Source: Centropus unirufus (lineage: Eukaryota; Chordata; Aves; Cuculiformes; Centropidae). From it: a DNA stretch of 64,000 nucleotides. A program made the position numbers and the translations under genes. The stretch is from assembly GCA_013397695.1 (NCBI GenBank), contig VYZI01000002.1:4737422-4801421 (forward strand), in the 5' to 3' direction. Shown one piece after another: positions 9,891 to 23,700 of this stretch. The notes under the pieces are model-generated. The model did not search any database, was not told the DNA's origin, and was given only the letters and a program-made list of their open reading frames with translations. Each line of letters begins with the position of its first letter. Position 1 is the stretch's first letter.

Positions 9891-12800
9891 CTTTTAGGAC
9901 TAGCTGGGTGTGGAAACCCATTTTTTTTTCCCAATCAACCTGCAACCCAGCCCTTGCTTTTCTGGAGAGGATTTGCACGATTTGCAACCCACACTTGCAT
10001 AGAAATAATGGGTCTGGTGCGTGAGACGGAGAATGGGATTCCTCTTCTGTGGGATGCGCAGAGTTTGGCCTTGCTTTGCAATCAGGAGGTTACACTCCTG
10101 CCTTCTAGGTGCGGATTTTGGAGGAGGAAAAGACTGAGAAAAATCTCAAAACCAGCCGGGTGAGAACTCAGCCCTGCTGGGAAAAGCTTCCGTGCTGGCA
10201 GAACAGCATTACTTCCATAGAGTCCAGCAGCGCCCACATCTTCACCTTTCATTTGTCACGATTTTGGAATAAGCTGGACAATTTTCTCATTATATTTTAG
10301 TATTTTTACCCTTATCAAATCTCCAAGACACGATATTCCAGCTGTTGAGCAAGCACGTGGTCCAATGGATGTGTTGTGCTTTGGCCCTACACCATTTCGC
10401 TCCCCTGGTCGATGAAAACTGAAGAGCTTTTGCAGTTGAACTGTTTCAAGCTGGGTGCCTTGGAGTGAAAAGAAGTGATAAAAGCTGAGAAAATTTGAGG
10501 AAAGCTTGAAAGAGGGAGAGGAGGGAAGGAATGAGATCTGCGAAGGATGCCCTGTATTCATTGGTGTCTTTGTACAATCCCATTATCTCAAGAAATCAAA
10601 TGGACAAATTCCAAGGTAAGAATTGTGAACTGAGAAAAGTAGAATATAAAAATACCCCTTTTAATTATTTTCTTAAAATGGACATTGCTATGAAAGAATG
10701 GAAGAATTTTCCTTCTCCTGTCTCATAGAGTGCCTCAGCACAACGCATTTAGCATTGTGGTAATGCTCACTTGTCTTTGTGTTAAATCCTGACGGATTAT
10801 TTATTTTTTTATTATTGCTATTGTAGTACATAATCGTAGAAGCAAACATTATCTGATTGTAGTTTCAGTACTTGGCACTTACACCCTGAGCCTATTTCTG
10901 TTTTCAGAAGAAAAACTTCCCCAGTTCTGAAAATATAATAAAATTAGATAAACATCTATTATGAAATTTTAATGGTAACTGGACAGTGTTTTGTTCATGC
11001 GAGAAAAATGGAGCGAACAATATGTTTGTAACAGTAAAGCTTTGCAAATATGTTACATGGCACAGTTGACTCTTCTTTCTTGGCTATGCTCAAAGAGGAT
11101 CCTTGGTCTTTTAGTTCTAAGCTAAGGCAAGCTTATGTATACCTGCACAGCATGAATGCAGGGCAAAAATCTGAAGCCTTCATATGGAAAAAGTCAGAAA
11201 AAAATCATAAATGTCATAATAGGGGAAAAATGCAACCTCTTTTTTTTAAATGAAGAACACTTCCTTTGTTTTATATGGTTAGTTCAAAACAGAAGAAAAC
11301 TTTGCCCTATGCTTCTTTCTACATTGAAGATTTCGTGCCATTCCTTCTTTTCTTAGTGTTTTTTTTTTTTTTAGGGGTAAGAGGGAAAGAATATATCTGA
11401 GCCACTGAAAGTTGTGAACAAAAACATTTTTGATTTTTGAAAGCAGAAAAGTAACAAAACTAGATTAAGCAAAATGAATGTCTTCCAGGGGATAGCACCC
11501 TTCCTTAGGGCCATCTGAAAAACAAAAGGCATAAATTGCAGCAGAGAATTTCAGGCTAGAAAAAGAGATTTAAATCTAATCAACAAGGGTTAGGTGACAA
11601 AGGGGCTTGCCATTGCTGGAGATCTGCAGGGTCTCTTTAGAAATGTCACGTATTTGGAGTTATCTGGAACAACCTGCCTACTGGATCAGCCACTCTTTGC
11701 CTTCTCACAAGAGAGTGGCTTCCAGGCAGCTCACTTCCAGGTGTTAGGGTGCTGGACCCTCACAGAGAAATGAACTAAGTAATTATGACCTCCAGCCCCC
11801 ACCTTGGCAGTCCCATCACACCTATTCCTGCCACATGGAGTGAGGAAGGGGAAGGCACAACCTTCCAGCACTTTCCCTGTGCCCAGCAGCCCTTCACGGA
11901 TATCCCTGGTGGCTTCTCTCTTCCACTTTTGTGCTCAGTCTCTATCCCCCAGCCTAGCTCCAATCCAATGTTTCTTTGGAAGAAAGACCAAAAAAGGTCC
12001 ATCTTTGGTGAAACCTAAGCAGAGGGTAGCCATCATTTTCCAGCACAACATGTTTGTGCTTGAGGAGCTAATCCAAGATGTTTCCTACATGCCATTGGCG
12101 TCAGCTTCCAGGACAGCTTGCCTAGCTTTGTGGATCACATCTGAGGACCCAAGTCTCCTAATATAGGAACCTTTGATGCTTCATTTGGTTTCCTAACTTC
12201 TTCGGGGAGCCAGGTGGCTTGAATTCAGATGTTTCAATGTTGGATCCAGTTTAATCTTTGAGCACAACCCCAACCTTTAAATCGATTTTAGGAATGGGAC
12301 CTCAGCTCCTAAAGAGCCCTGAAATATCTTGTCACGTGTCAGAATTCAAAGAATCCCACTAGGCAAGAACTCATTGCAACCTTGCAAATTATATCATTGT
12401 TAAACCTCTTGCACTGCTGAGAAGTGACAGCACATCGTAGCCAGTCAATATTTGCCTCGTTTTGGCTTTCAAAACTGCACAATCTCTTCTTGGTATAGGA
12501 TAGACAGTAAGGATCCCTGACCAGCTGGATAATCCTTGTCACCAGGAAAAGATAAAACCCACAGATTAGCTCACTGTCCATTTATACACCAATTACTCGA
12601 TGCAGAGGTACCATAAATTCATGCGAGAGCTAATTGTGTGCCTAGATGACTGAAGTGTACCCAAATCCATAGCACGATGGCAGGGTGATTCCACATCCCC
12701 CGTCTGTTGCATGACCATCATCTTTGTGTGGGCAGCAGTATTTGCACAGCCCTATCAACAGCTGCTTCAGTAAACCGACCACAGTAAAAACTAATCTGCA

Positions 12801-14157
12801 GTTTCATTTCGTAGAGGAAATTCCAGGCTTCCTGGATCTGTGACTACACGACTCGGTGCTGGCAGGGAGGAAAGCACTGGCCAAGGGGCAGAAGACGGAA
12901 GGTGAAAGGTGCCTTGCAGTCACAGCCTGACTGTAAAACCCCACCCTGGGCTAATTAATTGTGTGGTCAGTGCCAAAAATCTACGCCTGTCCTATTAAGT
13001 TAGCAGCCGTTTCAGACCATATTTTTCTTCCCTGTTGTTTGGCAAGAGTTTTATATTCCTAGCATTAAATTCAGCTATCGAGGGACTCCCAGAGAGATAT
13101 TTACTTTTGGTATGCTTTTCTTTTGGATGTTACTCACAAAGCCAGGAAGGCTAAAAGCTAAAAAGCCAAGAATTGAAAGAGGAAAAGGGTTTAAATCAGA
13201 AACAGCATTTTGAGGATCTTGGGTGAAACACCAGAATTTGGACACAAAGACTAGAATGTAGATAATTTTTCCTTGTTATTTAAAATTCGATACTACCCTG
13301 TTTGAAACAGACCCAGGATTTCTGAGAAGCCGATGGAAGTAATGGAGTGTGACATACATGGCTGGGACAAGGAACCTACTGGAAGAAGCACGGTACCTTT
13401 AAGAAGTTACCAAAACCTGCACAAAACGGACATGGGCAATTTCTTCTGAACAGAAGCTATGAGCAAATGAAATAGATAGAAGGTTATCGAGTCAAGAAGA
13501 TAAGTCTTCCGAGCTGGTATCTGGATGATGGAACAGGCAATGCTAGGAATACTGCAGTTACCAAGAGCTTGGAGTAAGTCGATGCTAGATGAATGTGCAG
13601 CTTTGTTAAGATATTCACATTAAATCTTAAAACTGAAAACATTTCACAGGGAATGGCTTTGATGGGAAAAGAACAAAAATCCACCGGTTGAATTCATTCT
13701 GCAATACAAACAGGTACAGCTCCAAGGAAATCAAACGCTACTTTGAAAAGATACGTAAAAGTTATCGAGCAGATCCCAGCTTCAGGGCAGTAATTCACTT
13801 CCGATTAGTAACTCTCAGCATCACGGAGGTCCCACAGCCTCTTCCAAAAGCTAGGAGTGACAAGAGTCTGGCTGGCAAATGATCTTTTCCAAAGGCAGGA
13901 TTTGATGCAGGTATCGGACATCGAGCACTTCTAGTGTGGACACTCGAGCATCACAGTGAGTGTCTGTTGACAGTCACTATGACCAGGACCACTTGCTACT
14001 CTTGGTTGCCAAGTTTTATCAGACAAATCTTTGCTGAGTTTCTGGACAGCTGAAGGCTCTTGAGACATTATGCAGCCTCTGAGGGATCAGAGCTGGAGGC
14101 TGTGCTGTATGCATGATGCTCTTGAACTTCACGTTTGGTTTTTTTGTCACAAAACCG

Positions 14158-14178
14158 CCCCCCCCCAAAAAAAAAAAA
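14158..14178. repeat. Homopolymer C-run followed by A-run
   Basis: Nine C followed by twelve A. Simple low-complexity sequence, prone to sequencing error. Confidence 0.85.
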
Positions 14179-16539
14179 CAAAAGAAAACTGAGAAGCTGA
14201 TGTGTTACTGGATAAGCTAGAAAATTCAGGCATTCAGAGATCTACGAGCATCAGTAAAACCTTTGCTCTGGCTGCTGAGCGCACCTACTGACTTTGGATC
14301 AGGTCCTAGAGGGAAATTTCACCAGCTGTGAGTTACAACCTTGCCAGACTCCATAAAAAAAATGAAAACTGCAAACAAACATTTACTGATGGACCTCTAG
14401 ATGGTTTTAAAATAACAAATAAACAACCCAGCGCAAACAAAATCAATTTCTGTGATTTAAAATTTATGCAGTAAATAACTCCACAGTATTTCAAATTGAA
14501 GACAGGAAAGAGATGTAAACAGCCTTCAAGTAGAATGCACTAGAAAACGTGAGGAGATACTGACAACCAGCCAACAGAACAGAAATCACAGGCAGCTGAG
14601 GTACCATAAGCAGGATGCTCTTCTGCAGAGCTGAGCAGGGGAACTGGAACTCCCATCTTCCACTAGGATGTGTCTGATATACCAACTATTCTAATATTCA
14701 GAGAAATGAAGCAATTCCAAGAGAAGGAACTGGAAATAAAATCAGCCAATATAATGTAAAAAAATAGCCACGTGTTTTAGATATTACGGTTGCAAGGTAG
14801 CCATGTTTTTGTACTAGAAGTGGCAACAAACTGCCTCAAGGAAATCTCTCCCTTAAACACTTCCAGGACATCCCATTTCATCACAGTGCAAATGGGTATT
14901 TTAATCCTGAACTCTAAATTTGCCTGGGGTAGGGAAGCATAGCTGCTTGATACACACATCGAGGTTCAAGTTGGACTACAAGACTTCTGAACAAGACTGA
15001 TGTGAATCTTGCAGCACGATTGAAAATTGATTCCTCTGCCCACCTCTTATTTGTGCTCAGGAAGGGCTCCTTGAGACAATGGCGTATGAAAAACTTGGAA
15101 ACGGTAAACATTCAGTGCTCAAGTTATGTTTAAGTACAGCAGATCACTGTTGCGCCTGTAAAGCTTAACAGGAATTTAGATGACAGGTGCTTGAATAATG
15201 ATGTAAAGACAAGAAAATAATCCAAACATGGATTGAGCGAGGTGGCCCAGCAGAAACGCCTGTATTGTTGCAAAGGAACAAGAAGATGCTGTGTTCATAC
15301 TTTCAAGCAATGAGTGAAGTGCATGGAAGTTAGAACTGTGGAACTGGCAATTTTCCCCTTGTCTTTAAGTAAAAGTTGCTCTCATAGTGGAAGACACTTC
15401 CTTTAATCCTTTCATATTATGGAATTACGTAAGGAACAATCAACCTTACATTCCACAGACCAGAGGATTTTCCTGAATGTTACCCATTGCTGTGGGAATG
15501 GGCGGTAAAAGACCTCCTGAGCAGGTTAACTCTGAGAGACTTCCATTGAACTTCATGTTTGGATTTCACTACTCAGTTCCTTAGACAACAGACAGCCCAG
15601 AGGATCTGACACTTACTGGCAGGAGCTTTCTCCATCATAATTATCCCTTGGAACAGATGTGCCTGTGAAATCTGCAAATCTAAACTGTGCTGTGGCAGGG
15701 AAGCTATGACCACCAGGGAGGGAGTAGAAGAAATGGTAATAACGTGCAGTGTGCTGGGGAGTTTCCTTAGGAACGTCCTGTATAATCTTCACTACTGAAT
15801 TCAGGGGCAGGGAAACAAAGCCGGAACAGACGCACAGAAGGGCTCCAAATGAAAAGTCTAGAAGGCACCAGTTGGAAAACAAACAGTTCAGCTTGTTAAG
15901 CCTTCCAGAACAAAAGGCTGAGAAGAAATTTACAATGTTGGGCTATGAGTACTGCAAGGGGGGGAAGGGGAAAAAAGGGGAAAAGGCCCAACTTTTCCTA
16001 CAACTACATATGAAGAAGCGCATAAACATTTGTCTTAGTAACATGTACGTATAGATCAGCAGTACTTTAGCAAGGTATGTATTAGTGCGGGAGCAGAGTT
16101 AAGGTAGAAATCAAAAAGGAGTTGATTTTCAGAGCAAAGAGGTTTTCTTTTTTTCCAGACTTAAGGTTGCTTAGGAAAAAAAGTTGTGTGTGTGCCTGCT
16201 TTTTCAGTGTACTAAGCCAGGTAAATGGTTAGGTCCTTTCCTGCTGTTTATATACCTAAAATATAAGCACCTGTAAACATTTAAAGACACTGATCAGGTA
16301 AAGCTTATAGATATGGCTCCAATCAAGTCCATTTGTAAAAACAAGTTCACACCAACACAATTAAAGGATAATAAAATATGGCCACTCAGACTTTTGGCAA
16401 ACATTTTATAATTTTTATATAAAAATCTCAGTAAGAAATCAAGCAGAATATCTGACTGAAACATCTGCCTTACATCAAGTTCAAAAAAAGGCCCACAAAA
16501 GAAAAAAAAGAGAAAAAAGAAAAATGAAATTCCACCCCA

Positions 16540-17652
16540 CCCCCCAAATGCTTTTTAATTATAAACCAGAATATCAACGAAACACTTAAAATAATCTCAG
16601 ATTGTTTGGCAACTCATCACATCATAACAAGAGACACATTTGATCATAAGAAAAGTGTAACTTTATATACAACTTCACTTGAACATTTGCTCTTACCAGA
16701 GTTAATATACATTAAAAAAAACATTCTGGCAACAATACCAGGTTCTATTTTTAATACCTGTGTATAAAATGTAACATAAAATGCCAAAGCTCTAAAGTTA
16801 GAAGTGACATTGCATTTCAATGGGTCCCTCTTTGTTGAAAAAGACAAACACTGAAAAAACAGGTGTTTAGTTGCAAAATAAAACTGTTTCATTTTGGGGT
16901 AGTTTTGGATGACTGAATAAATCTAACCTAATACTAATTTCTTGAGGCTGGTAAATTCACAAGTGAAAATATAATCTCGTCAGATTACATTTCAAATTTT
17001 ATACTTTGTCACAAATGTGAACAGGAAGGAGCCAAGTCCCTTTCACTATGCTAAACTATTTTAATGCATGCGAGAAAAATACCAACTGTCGGAGCATATT
17101 TTGGAGAATTTCAGGTTTTCAACAGTGCTGGGAGAGCAGAGGGGAAGTTTCCTACAGACAGCTGCATAGAATGTAAAATATATAATTAAAAAACCCTAAA
17201 GTATATACTAAAGTTTACAGACCAATGCTTTCCATATAATAAATAAAATGTCCATAGTCGATTAGATTCATACACAGAGTAAAATACAACCTATTTTTAC
17301 AAGTTTATATACAGAGTGTATTAGTAGGCCCAGGGGTGCCTCATGGGTTGGAAGCATCTGCATTAGCACGTCACATTGGGAAACCCCAACTTTCCAAGTC
17401 AGTGATAAAATATATAACTACTTTGTTTTTCATTCAGATACAAAGTAAACTTATTTTTCATCTGAAATAAATGTACATAATATTCTGTATAAACAGTAGT
17501 TTATAAAGCTGTTTAAAATGTAACTTAGAAGTACTGCATTGATTAACTTAGAGCTCTGAAACAAGCACGTGCAAATCCCTTTGCTTTAAAAAAAATAAAA
17601 TAGAAGCAGATTTTTTTTTGACTCTTCCATGGACAGTAGTAGCTGATAAAGA
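16540..17652 (-). other. BOD1L1: BOD1L1 3' untranslated region (approximate extent)
   Basis: AT-rich DNA directly after the stop codon, with no open frame of note. On the minus strand I found no AATAAA, only the variant ATTAAA near 17058, 16750 and 16556. The left limit is set by the last of these and is a guess. Introns are not expected here. Confidence 0.4.
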
Positions 17653-17761
17653 TTATCGTTTCGCTTTCTTTACTGGTGCCTCCTCTGTTTTCTGCTGGCC
17701 TTTTCTCCGTACCGCTGTTGGGCTGCCTTCCCTTTTACGCTTAGTACACTGTGCCTTTAAC
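17653..17761 (-). CDS. BOD1L1: BOD1L1 exon 25, coding part and stop
   Basis: The last coding exon starts after GCTTTTCAG and encodes [20 protein letters not shown], then [15 protein letters not shown] and a TAA stop at 17653-17655. The ending APVKKAKR is identical to the mammalian C-terminus as I recall it, which fixes the end of the protein. Basic and probably nuclear-localising. Confidence 0.96.
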
Positions 17762-20700
17762 CTGAAAAGCATTCACAATAATAATTATTTTAACAATGGT
17801 AGGACCTGTGAAACAAAAGAGGTGGTCAGGCACAGTCCTGTTTAGAGGATGGAACTTAATTGTCAATGTCTGATGAATTACCAGGGTAAGTTATTTAAAA
17901 GCTTACTACTAAAACACTACACCAGCAGAGACCATAGGAGACCTCGCATGGTCCCATCATATCTTAGCAGAGTACTGCATGCTAATTCTGTGTGTTGAAG
18001 AGTGCTCTGCATGTAGAATTTGGGGCTAGAGCTATCCTCCTTCCTACCTTTTTTTTTTAGGACTCGTGGATTATAACAGAAAACAATCAATGACATTCTC
18101 TTGTGCCCTGTCTCACAAAGGCAGAGGAATAGCACTAGCAGCTTGAACTCACATATGCAAGAGAGTAAAGGACAGAAAACATGGACCCTTATATCTTTAT
18201 TTATGCACCTACATGTAAGTCCATCACATTCCAGCTGCAAGCAGTTTTAAGTGTGGCTTGAACTCTTAGTCAATCAAGGTGATTAACACAAGGTGAATGT
18301 GATTCCATGCTCATCTCTGGAGTTCAGTGTGAAGACACTGCCACATTTCAGAGAGGATGTCAACTACATGTATTTGGCATATAACTCATTTTACAGGTAA
18401 ACTGTTTGATGAACAGCGACTGCGCATTAAATACTCCCGTGAGATTTTATACTGTAATCTCAACTTTAAAAATTAAAAGAGTGTATCAGGGAAAGGGAAA
18501 TGTTTTTAAAACTCTTGCAGTTTCTCTTTTATCAGCTGATCTTAGAAATATCTTTGAAGCATTAGAATCATGTCATCATGTGTTCCTTTAACTTGAATTA
18601 TAGCTGTTCTTCCTCCCATGCATGAAAGAGTCACAGCTCGAGTTAAAGTACTGCATAGTAGCACTTTCAGATTCTCTCAACAGGTTTCTGAGGACAGAAA
18701 GAACAAAGCCAACCCAGTCTTACAAATGGTAAAGAAAGGAACATAAAGAAAAAAACACCATCATCATAAAATCCATTAAAAGCTTTTATATATCACAAAA
18801 GAACAGAACAGAGTGAAGCTAGTGTGCTGTTCAGATTTTGGAACGGTATATTACGTAAAAGGAAAGGATCAATGTAGTGGTTTCCAAAGCAAGTAATAGA
18901 AGTGATTTCAACTTTAATACTTACTGTGTCAACGGAGGTGATTTATTAAGTTTTGCATCACTTGGAGATCTTCTTTTCGCTGCTAGGTTCTGTCGTTTTC
19001 TAGGGGAAGCTGACCTTGGACTGCTGCCTTTAGAAGTTGCACGTGTGTTTGGCTTGCTGGGCTGCTTTCTGTAACACAAAGCAATGATGAATGTATACAT
19101 ACTTCTACCCAGTCACTTTATTCTTGCATTCCAAGTGCAGAAAATTAAGACTCCACAGTATTTGCAACAAATAACAAAGTTGCCAAAAGAAACAGTGGAA
19201 AAAAACCCAAAACATTTGCATGCTTCGGGACACAAGCTGCAATGCCAGGCTGTGAATTTTCATATCAAATGTAGAATTAAAGGGCTACTTTACTGACAAT
19301 ACTGAACTAAATATTGTAGTATTTAACTAAAAAAATCCTAGTTCCAAATCTATGATAATTCTAGTGCACAAGTGTCCATGTTTAAAAAAGCGCTTGTAGT
19401 ATCAGCAGAAAAACAAAAGAGGTAAAGCCAAAGAGGCTGTACAAGAGAATTTACTTATCCAGCGTAAAGAACAAACTTTTATCATAGTTTCAGCATTCAA
19501 ACACTGAAAACTGGCTACTGCTGCTCAGCCTCAGTTTCAAAAACAGGTTAAGTCAGAAAGACTGATAATCCAACAATGCTGAAGATGAAAAAGCCACAAA
19601 ACTATTCCCAAACTCTACTTATAAAATGCAGACTGCAGCACCTTAAGATTGAGATGCTTTGTTACAGTCGGAGCTAGGAAGATAGCACTGAAAACCTGAG
19701 ACACAAACCAACCACACACCTTTATAAATAAAAAAATAGGTTTCCATGAGTTATCGGAATGAAAACACAAATATCTAAAATTTCATTACAATTTTAGAGT
19801 TAACAATTAAGTGAGACTAAAGGAAGTCCCTTTGCCTTTACCAAACCAAAGCTGTTGTCTGTAACATGGTAGTAGTAAAACTTGACAGTTTTTACTTAAA
19901 TGAGGAATACATAACTACTTTGTGATTTAGCTCTGGAATTCCAAGTCGGGATGGAGTGCTCCTTCGTAAGTTTGCACATGACACTAAATTGGGCAGACTT
20001 GATCTGCTCAAGGGTAGGAAGGCTCTGCAAAGGGATCTGGACAGGCTGGATTGATGGGCCTAGGTCAATATATGAGGCTTAACAAGGTCAAGTACCAGGT
20101 CCTGCACCTTGGTCACAACAACCCCACGCAACGCTACAGGCTTGGGGAAGAGTGGCTGGAAAGCTGCCTGGCAGACAAAGACCTGAGAGTGCTGGTTAAC
20201 CGCCGGCTGAACACGAGCCAGCAGTGTGCTCAGATGGCCAAGGCCAACAGTACCCTTGTATCAGAAATAGCGTGGCCAGCAGGACTCGAGAAGTGATTAT
20301 CACCCTGTGCTCAGCACTGGTGAGGCCGCACCTCGAATACTGTGTTCAGTTCTGGGCCCCTTGCTACGAGAAAGGCATCTAGGGGCTGGAACACCTCCAG
20401 GGAAGAGCAAAGCTGGTGAAGGGACTAGAGCACAAGCCATGAGGAGTGGCTAAGGAAACTGGGGCTGTTTAGCCAAGAGAAAAGGCAGCCGAGGGGAGCC
20501 TTTATTGCCCTCTACAACTACCTGAAAGGAGGCTGTATCTAGGTAGGTGTTGGTCTCTTCTCCCAAAAAAGAAGTGATAGGATGAAAGGAATGGCCTCAA
20601 GTTGTGCCAGGGGAGGTTTAGATTGGATACCAGGAAAAATTTAACTAGAATGGTGAAGCATTGGAACAAGCTGCCAAGGGAAGCAGTGGAGTTATCATCC

Positions 20701-23700
20701 CTGGAGGAGTTAAGGAAACACGTGGATGTGGCAGTTTGTGGCATGGTGTTGTCGGGCTGATGGTTGGACTTTATGATCTGAGAGGTCTTTTTCAACCTTA
20801 ATTATTCTGTATAGTGTGCAGCACTTCAAATAAGCCTCAAAGGCTGGCCTATAAAATCGTATCCTTAGGAACAAAGTAAATTCAGTGAATTTACAGAAAT
20901 CTCACCATGAAAACAAAACCAAAGCCTGGACTCCAATTCTACTTTGGAAGGCAGTGATGTAAATCAACGCTTCCCAAAGCTGATACCTATCTTTTTCAGC
21001 ACCAGGATGAGCTCTGCTGTAACTCAGTTTGCCTACAAAAAGCCAGACCTACACTAGGGGAGACAGTCGCTTCCTGAAAACCAAACTCTTGTTACCACAC
21101 TTGTCTTTTGCAGCAAGATCTATTTTGGAGCTTGCAGATCACTATAGTAGAAATTATTTTTTTTTCCAGTGCTGCAGATTCAAATATTTAACATGGATAA
21201 TATTAGGAAAATGAAATGAACATGGAAAAATGACATTTTCATTTTGTACCAAATCCAAATACCAAATGGTAAATTGTACAGTCAAGACAGAGGTCTTCTT
21301 TTACCTATCAAACTGAACGCCGTTAGAGCCAGCTTCGAGACATCACTAGAATGAAGATTGCCAAGAGGACCAATTCTTACCTTCGAACACATTTGAGCAT
21401 GTCTTTTCAGACCCTAACTGTTTAGCCACCTCCACTTTTTTTGCAGGGACTAAAATAAAAATTATTTTATTAAAATAAAAAATATTGTTCTCATCTATTT
21501 TGAAAAGCAAAAACCCACAAGCACCAAAAAACACAAAACCAACCCCATAACAACCGAGAACAATGTAGAAAAACCCCTGCTATTGATGTCTCTACACAGA
21601 GTTACCTTTGAGCCTCCAGTCTTCTGGCTGATCTAGTTGTGGCCCCAGAATGTGCGTCATCACCTTCCTCCTCCTCATCTTCCTCACCTTCCTCCTGCTC
21701 TTTTAGTTCATCTTCAGAAGATGTTAATTTCCGACGTTTTCTTTCTGGATCCAGTGTTTCTGTCCATATAAAATTTTACACATGTGCTACAAGTTTGCCA
21801 AAAGCCCTCCAAAAGGGATATGGACACAGTTTAGAAAAGGTATTCTATTCACAAATCCCATTTTAAGTAAGTAATTTTCCATTTCCTTTACGCTTCAACA
21901 TTTTTAGTTCACACTTGTTTGACTTAATCTTGCTAACACGTTCACCATAGTTTACTTATGCAGCTCGTAGCCAGAATTCATAGAAAATTCATGAGGCTTT
22001 ATAGAAGCATCTGGGATGTAGCAATTCTGACAAGAGATTACAGCAAATTACACATATTTACATAATATTTACACTAGCTGTAACTCAATGATTTTTCCTC
22101 AAGAAAGGAGAATTGAATAAAGCTTATCTTGTGGCTATTACTAAACAGAAAGGCACAGTGATATAATCTCATTCTGTTAAGAGCAGGATGATTTCATGTT
22201 TTTACCAGTTTCCTCTGACTGAGCCAGAGAACGTCTGGTCTTTCTTCCCCTTTTACGCACAATCGTTTCTGCTTTCTCAGCTTCATCTTCCTGAAAATAA
22301 TAAAATGGACACATGTGAAGCAAGAACAATCTAATAAAAGGCAGAAATTCTTCAGGGCATGCTGCTTATAAATTAAAATGGCTGCACTTACATTTGCTGT
22401 TTCTTTCTTACTAGATATGTCTGTACCTAAAAAGAAAGAACAAAACTTAATGCTGAACTTCAGATCTTTTGCCAATCAGTTTAAAAAGCTCTTTCAAACT
22501 CTGTCAGCTTTGCATAAACATTGAGGAAGGTCAGAAAACATTTAAAGTCTCTAACTATTTTTTTAAGTAATAAGGTTTTATATAACTGACATTATTTATT
22601 ATTTTGTTGCATATGCTGTTTTTTTTTAGTGGAAAAGCAAAAGTTAGTTATCCTTTTGAACTACTGTCCACCAGTTACAGAATCACAGAAAAATTTAGCT
22701 TGGAAGGGGCCTCTGGAGGTCACTTAGTCCAATCTGACTTTCAAAGCATGGCTAAATTAATTAATTTGATCATACTACTCAGTACCTTCTGCAATCCAAT
22801 TTTAAAAATCTCCAAAAGCATGGTCTCTCCAGGTAATCTGTTCTAGTGCTTAACTATAGCCACGGTGAAGCACCAAGATGGTTGTAGCTCAAAGAGACAA
22901 TATTAAAAACCTGTCTAACACTCGATATGAAAATGATGTAGCTTTCTGTATTTAAGTACTACTTATTTTCAATTCAGTGCTTCTTACAGACTGGCTTGTG
23001 CAAGTTTGAACATGTTTATAACCCTACAACCCACGCCTCAACCTGGCCTCTAAGTGCTTACCACTTCTACCCTAAGATAAGAAAGGAACTATTTTACAAA
23101 GCTTTGAGCTTCATCAAAACAGAATTATCTGCAGCACTGCAAGCATAAAAATCCTTATCAATAGAAGCAAAGAAGGAACCTAAACAAGAGCAAGGATTTA
23201 AACTTTTTTCCCCTGTCACATTACCGTCTATTTTTGTTTTCTGAAAGCTACACAAAAGATAACATATACCCTGAACCCATCCCCAAGTAGAATGACAAAA
23301 CAAACAGAAGAATATCACTGCAACAGATCAAAACCAGATCTCAAAGAGCAGAAACATATTCTAAAATTCCCACACAAGTGTTTTGGAATTCCGTCCTTAA
23401 GGATAAAAACTTTTACACAAAAGCAAATGAAATCAAATGCAAAGATGCTTAACTCTTCGAATAAGAAAAGCAATAACACGTAGGATTATATGTACTGTAT
23501 TAAGTATGTTACTTATTTTGTGTAACATATAATCAACTTTTACTATTTCCGTTGTGTTCAAGAGACAGGTATTTCAAAATCCTGGTGCATGGTTTTTGGT
23601 TGAAGAATACTCCATTTAAGTACAAGATGTGCCCTTCTAAGAGATGCAACCCTCTCATTATTTGAATGTGTAGTCGTTTTGCCTCAAGATAAATATAAAA

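Larger units (their letters stand above)
9421..16539. other. Intergenic DNA between CTCF-like site region and BOD1L1 3' end
   Basis: No gene supported. It holds the CTCF-like motif at 9876-9890, a C-run then A-run at 14158-14178, and a patch near 12950-13100 with CTAATTAATTG followed by a RUNX-type TGTGGTC. Open frames are short and unrelated to known proteins. Confidence 0.5.

Noticed and set aside
10096..10113. Second CTCF-like motif
   Set aside because: Several core mismatches. Mentioned only as a weak neighbour of the 9876 site.
20502..20795. 97-codon minus-strand frame
   Set aside because: It is the reverse strand of the CR1 element.
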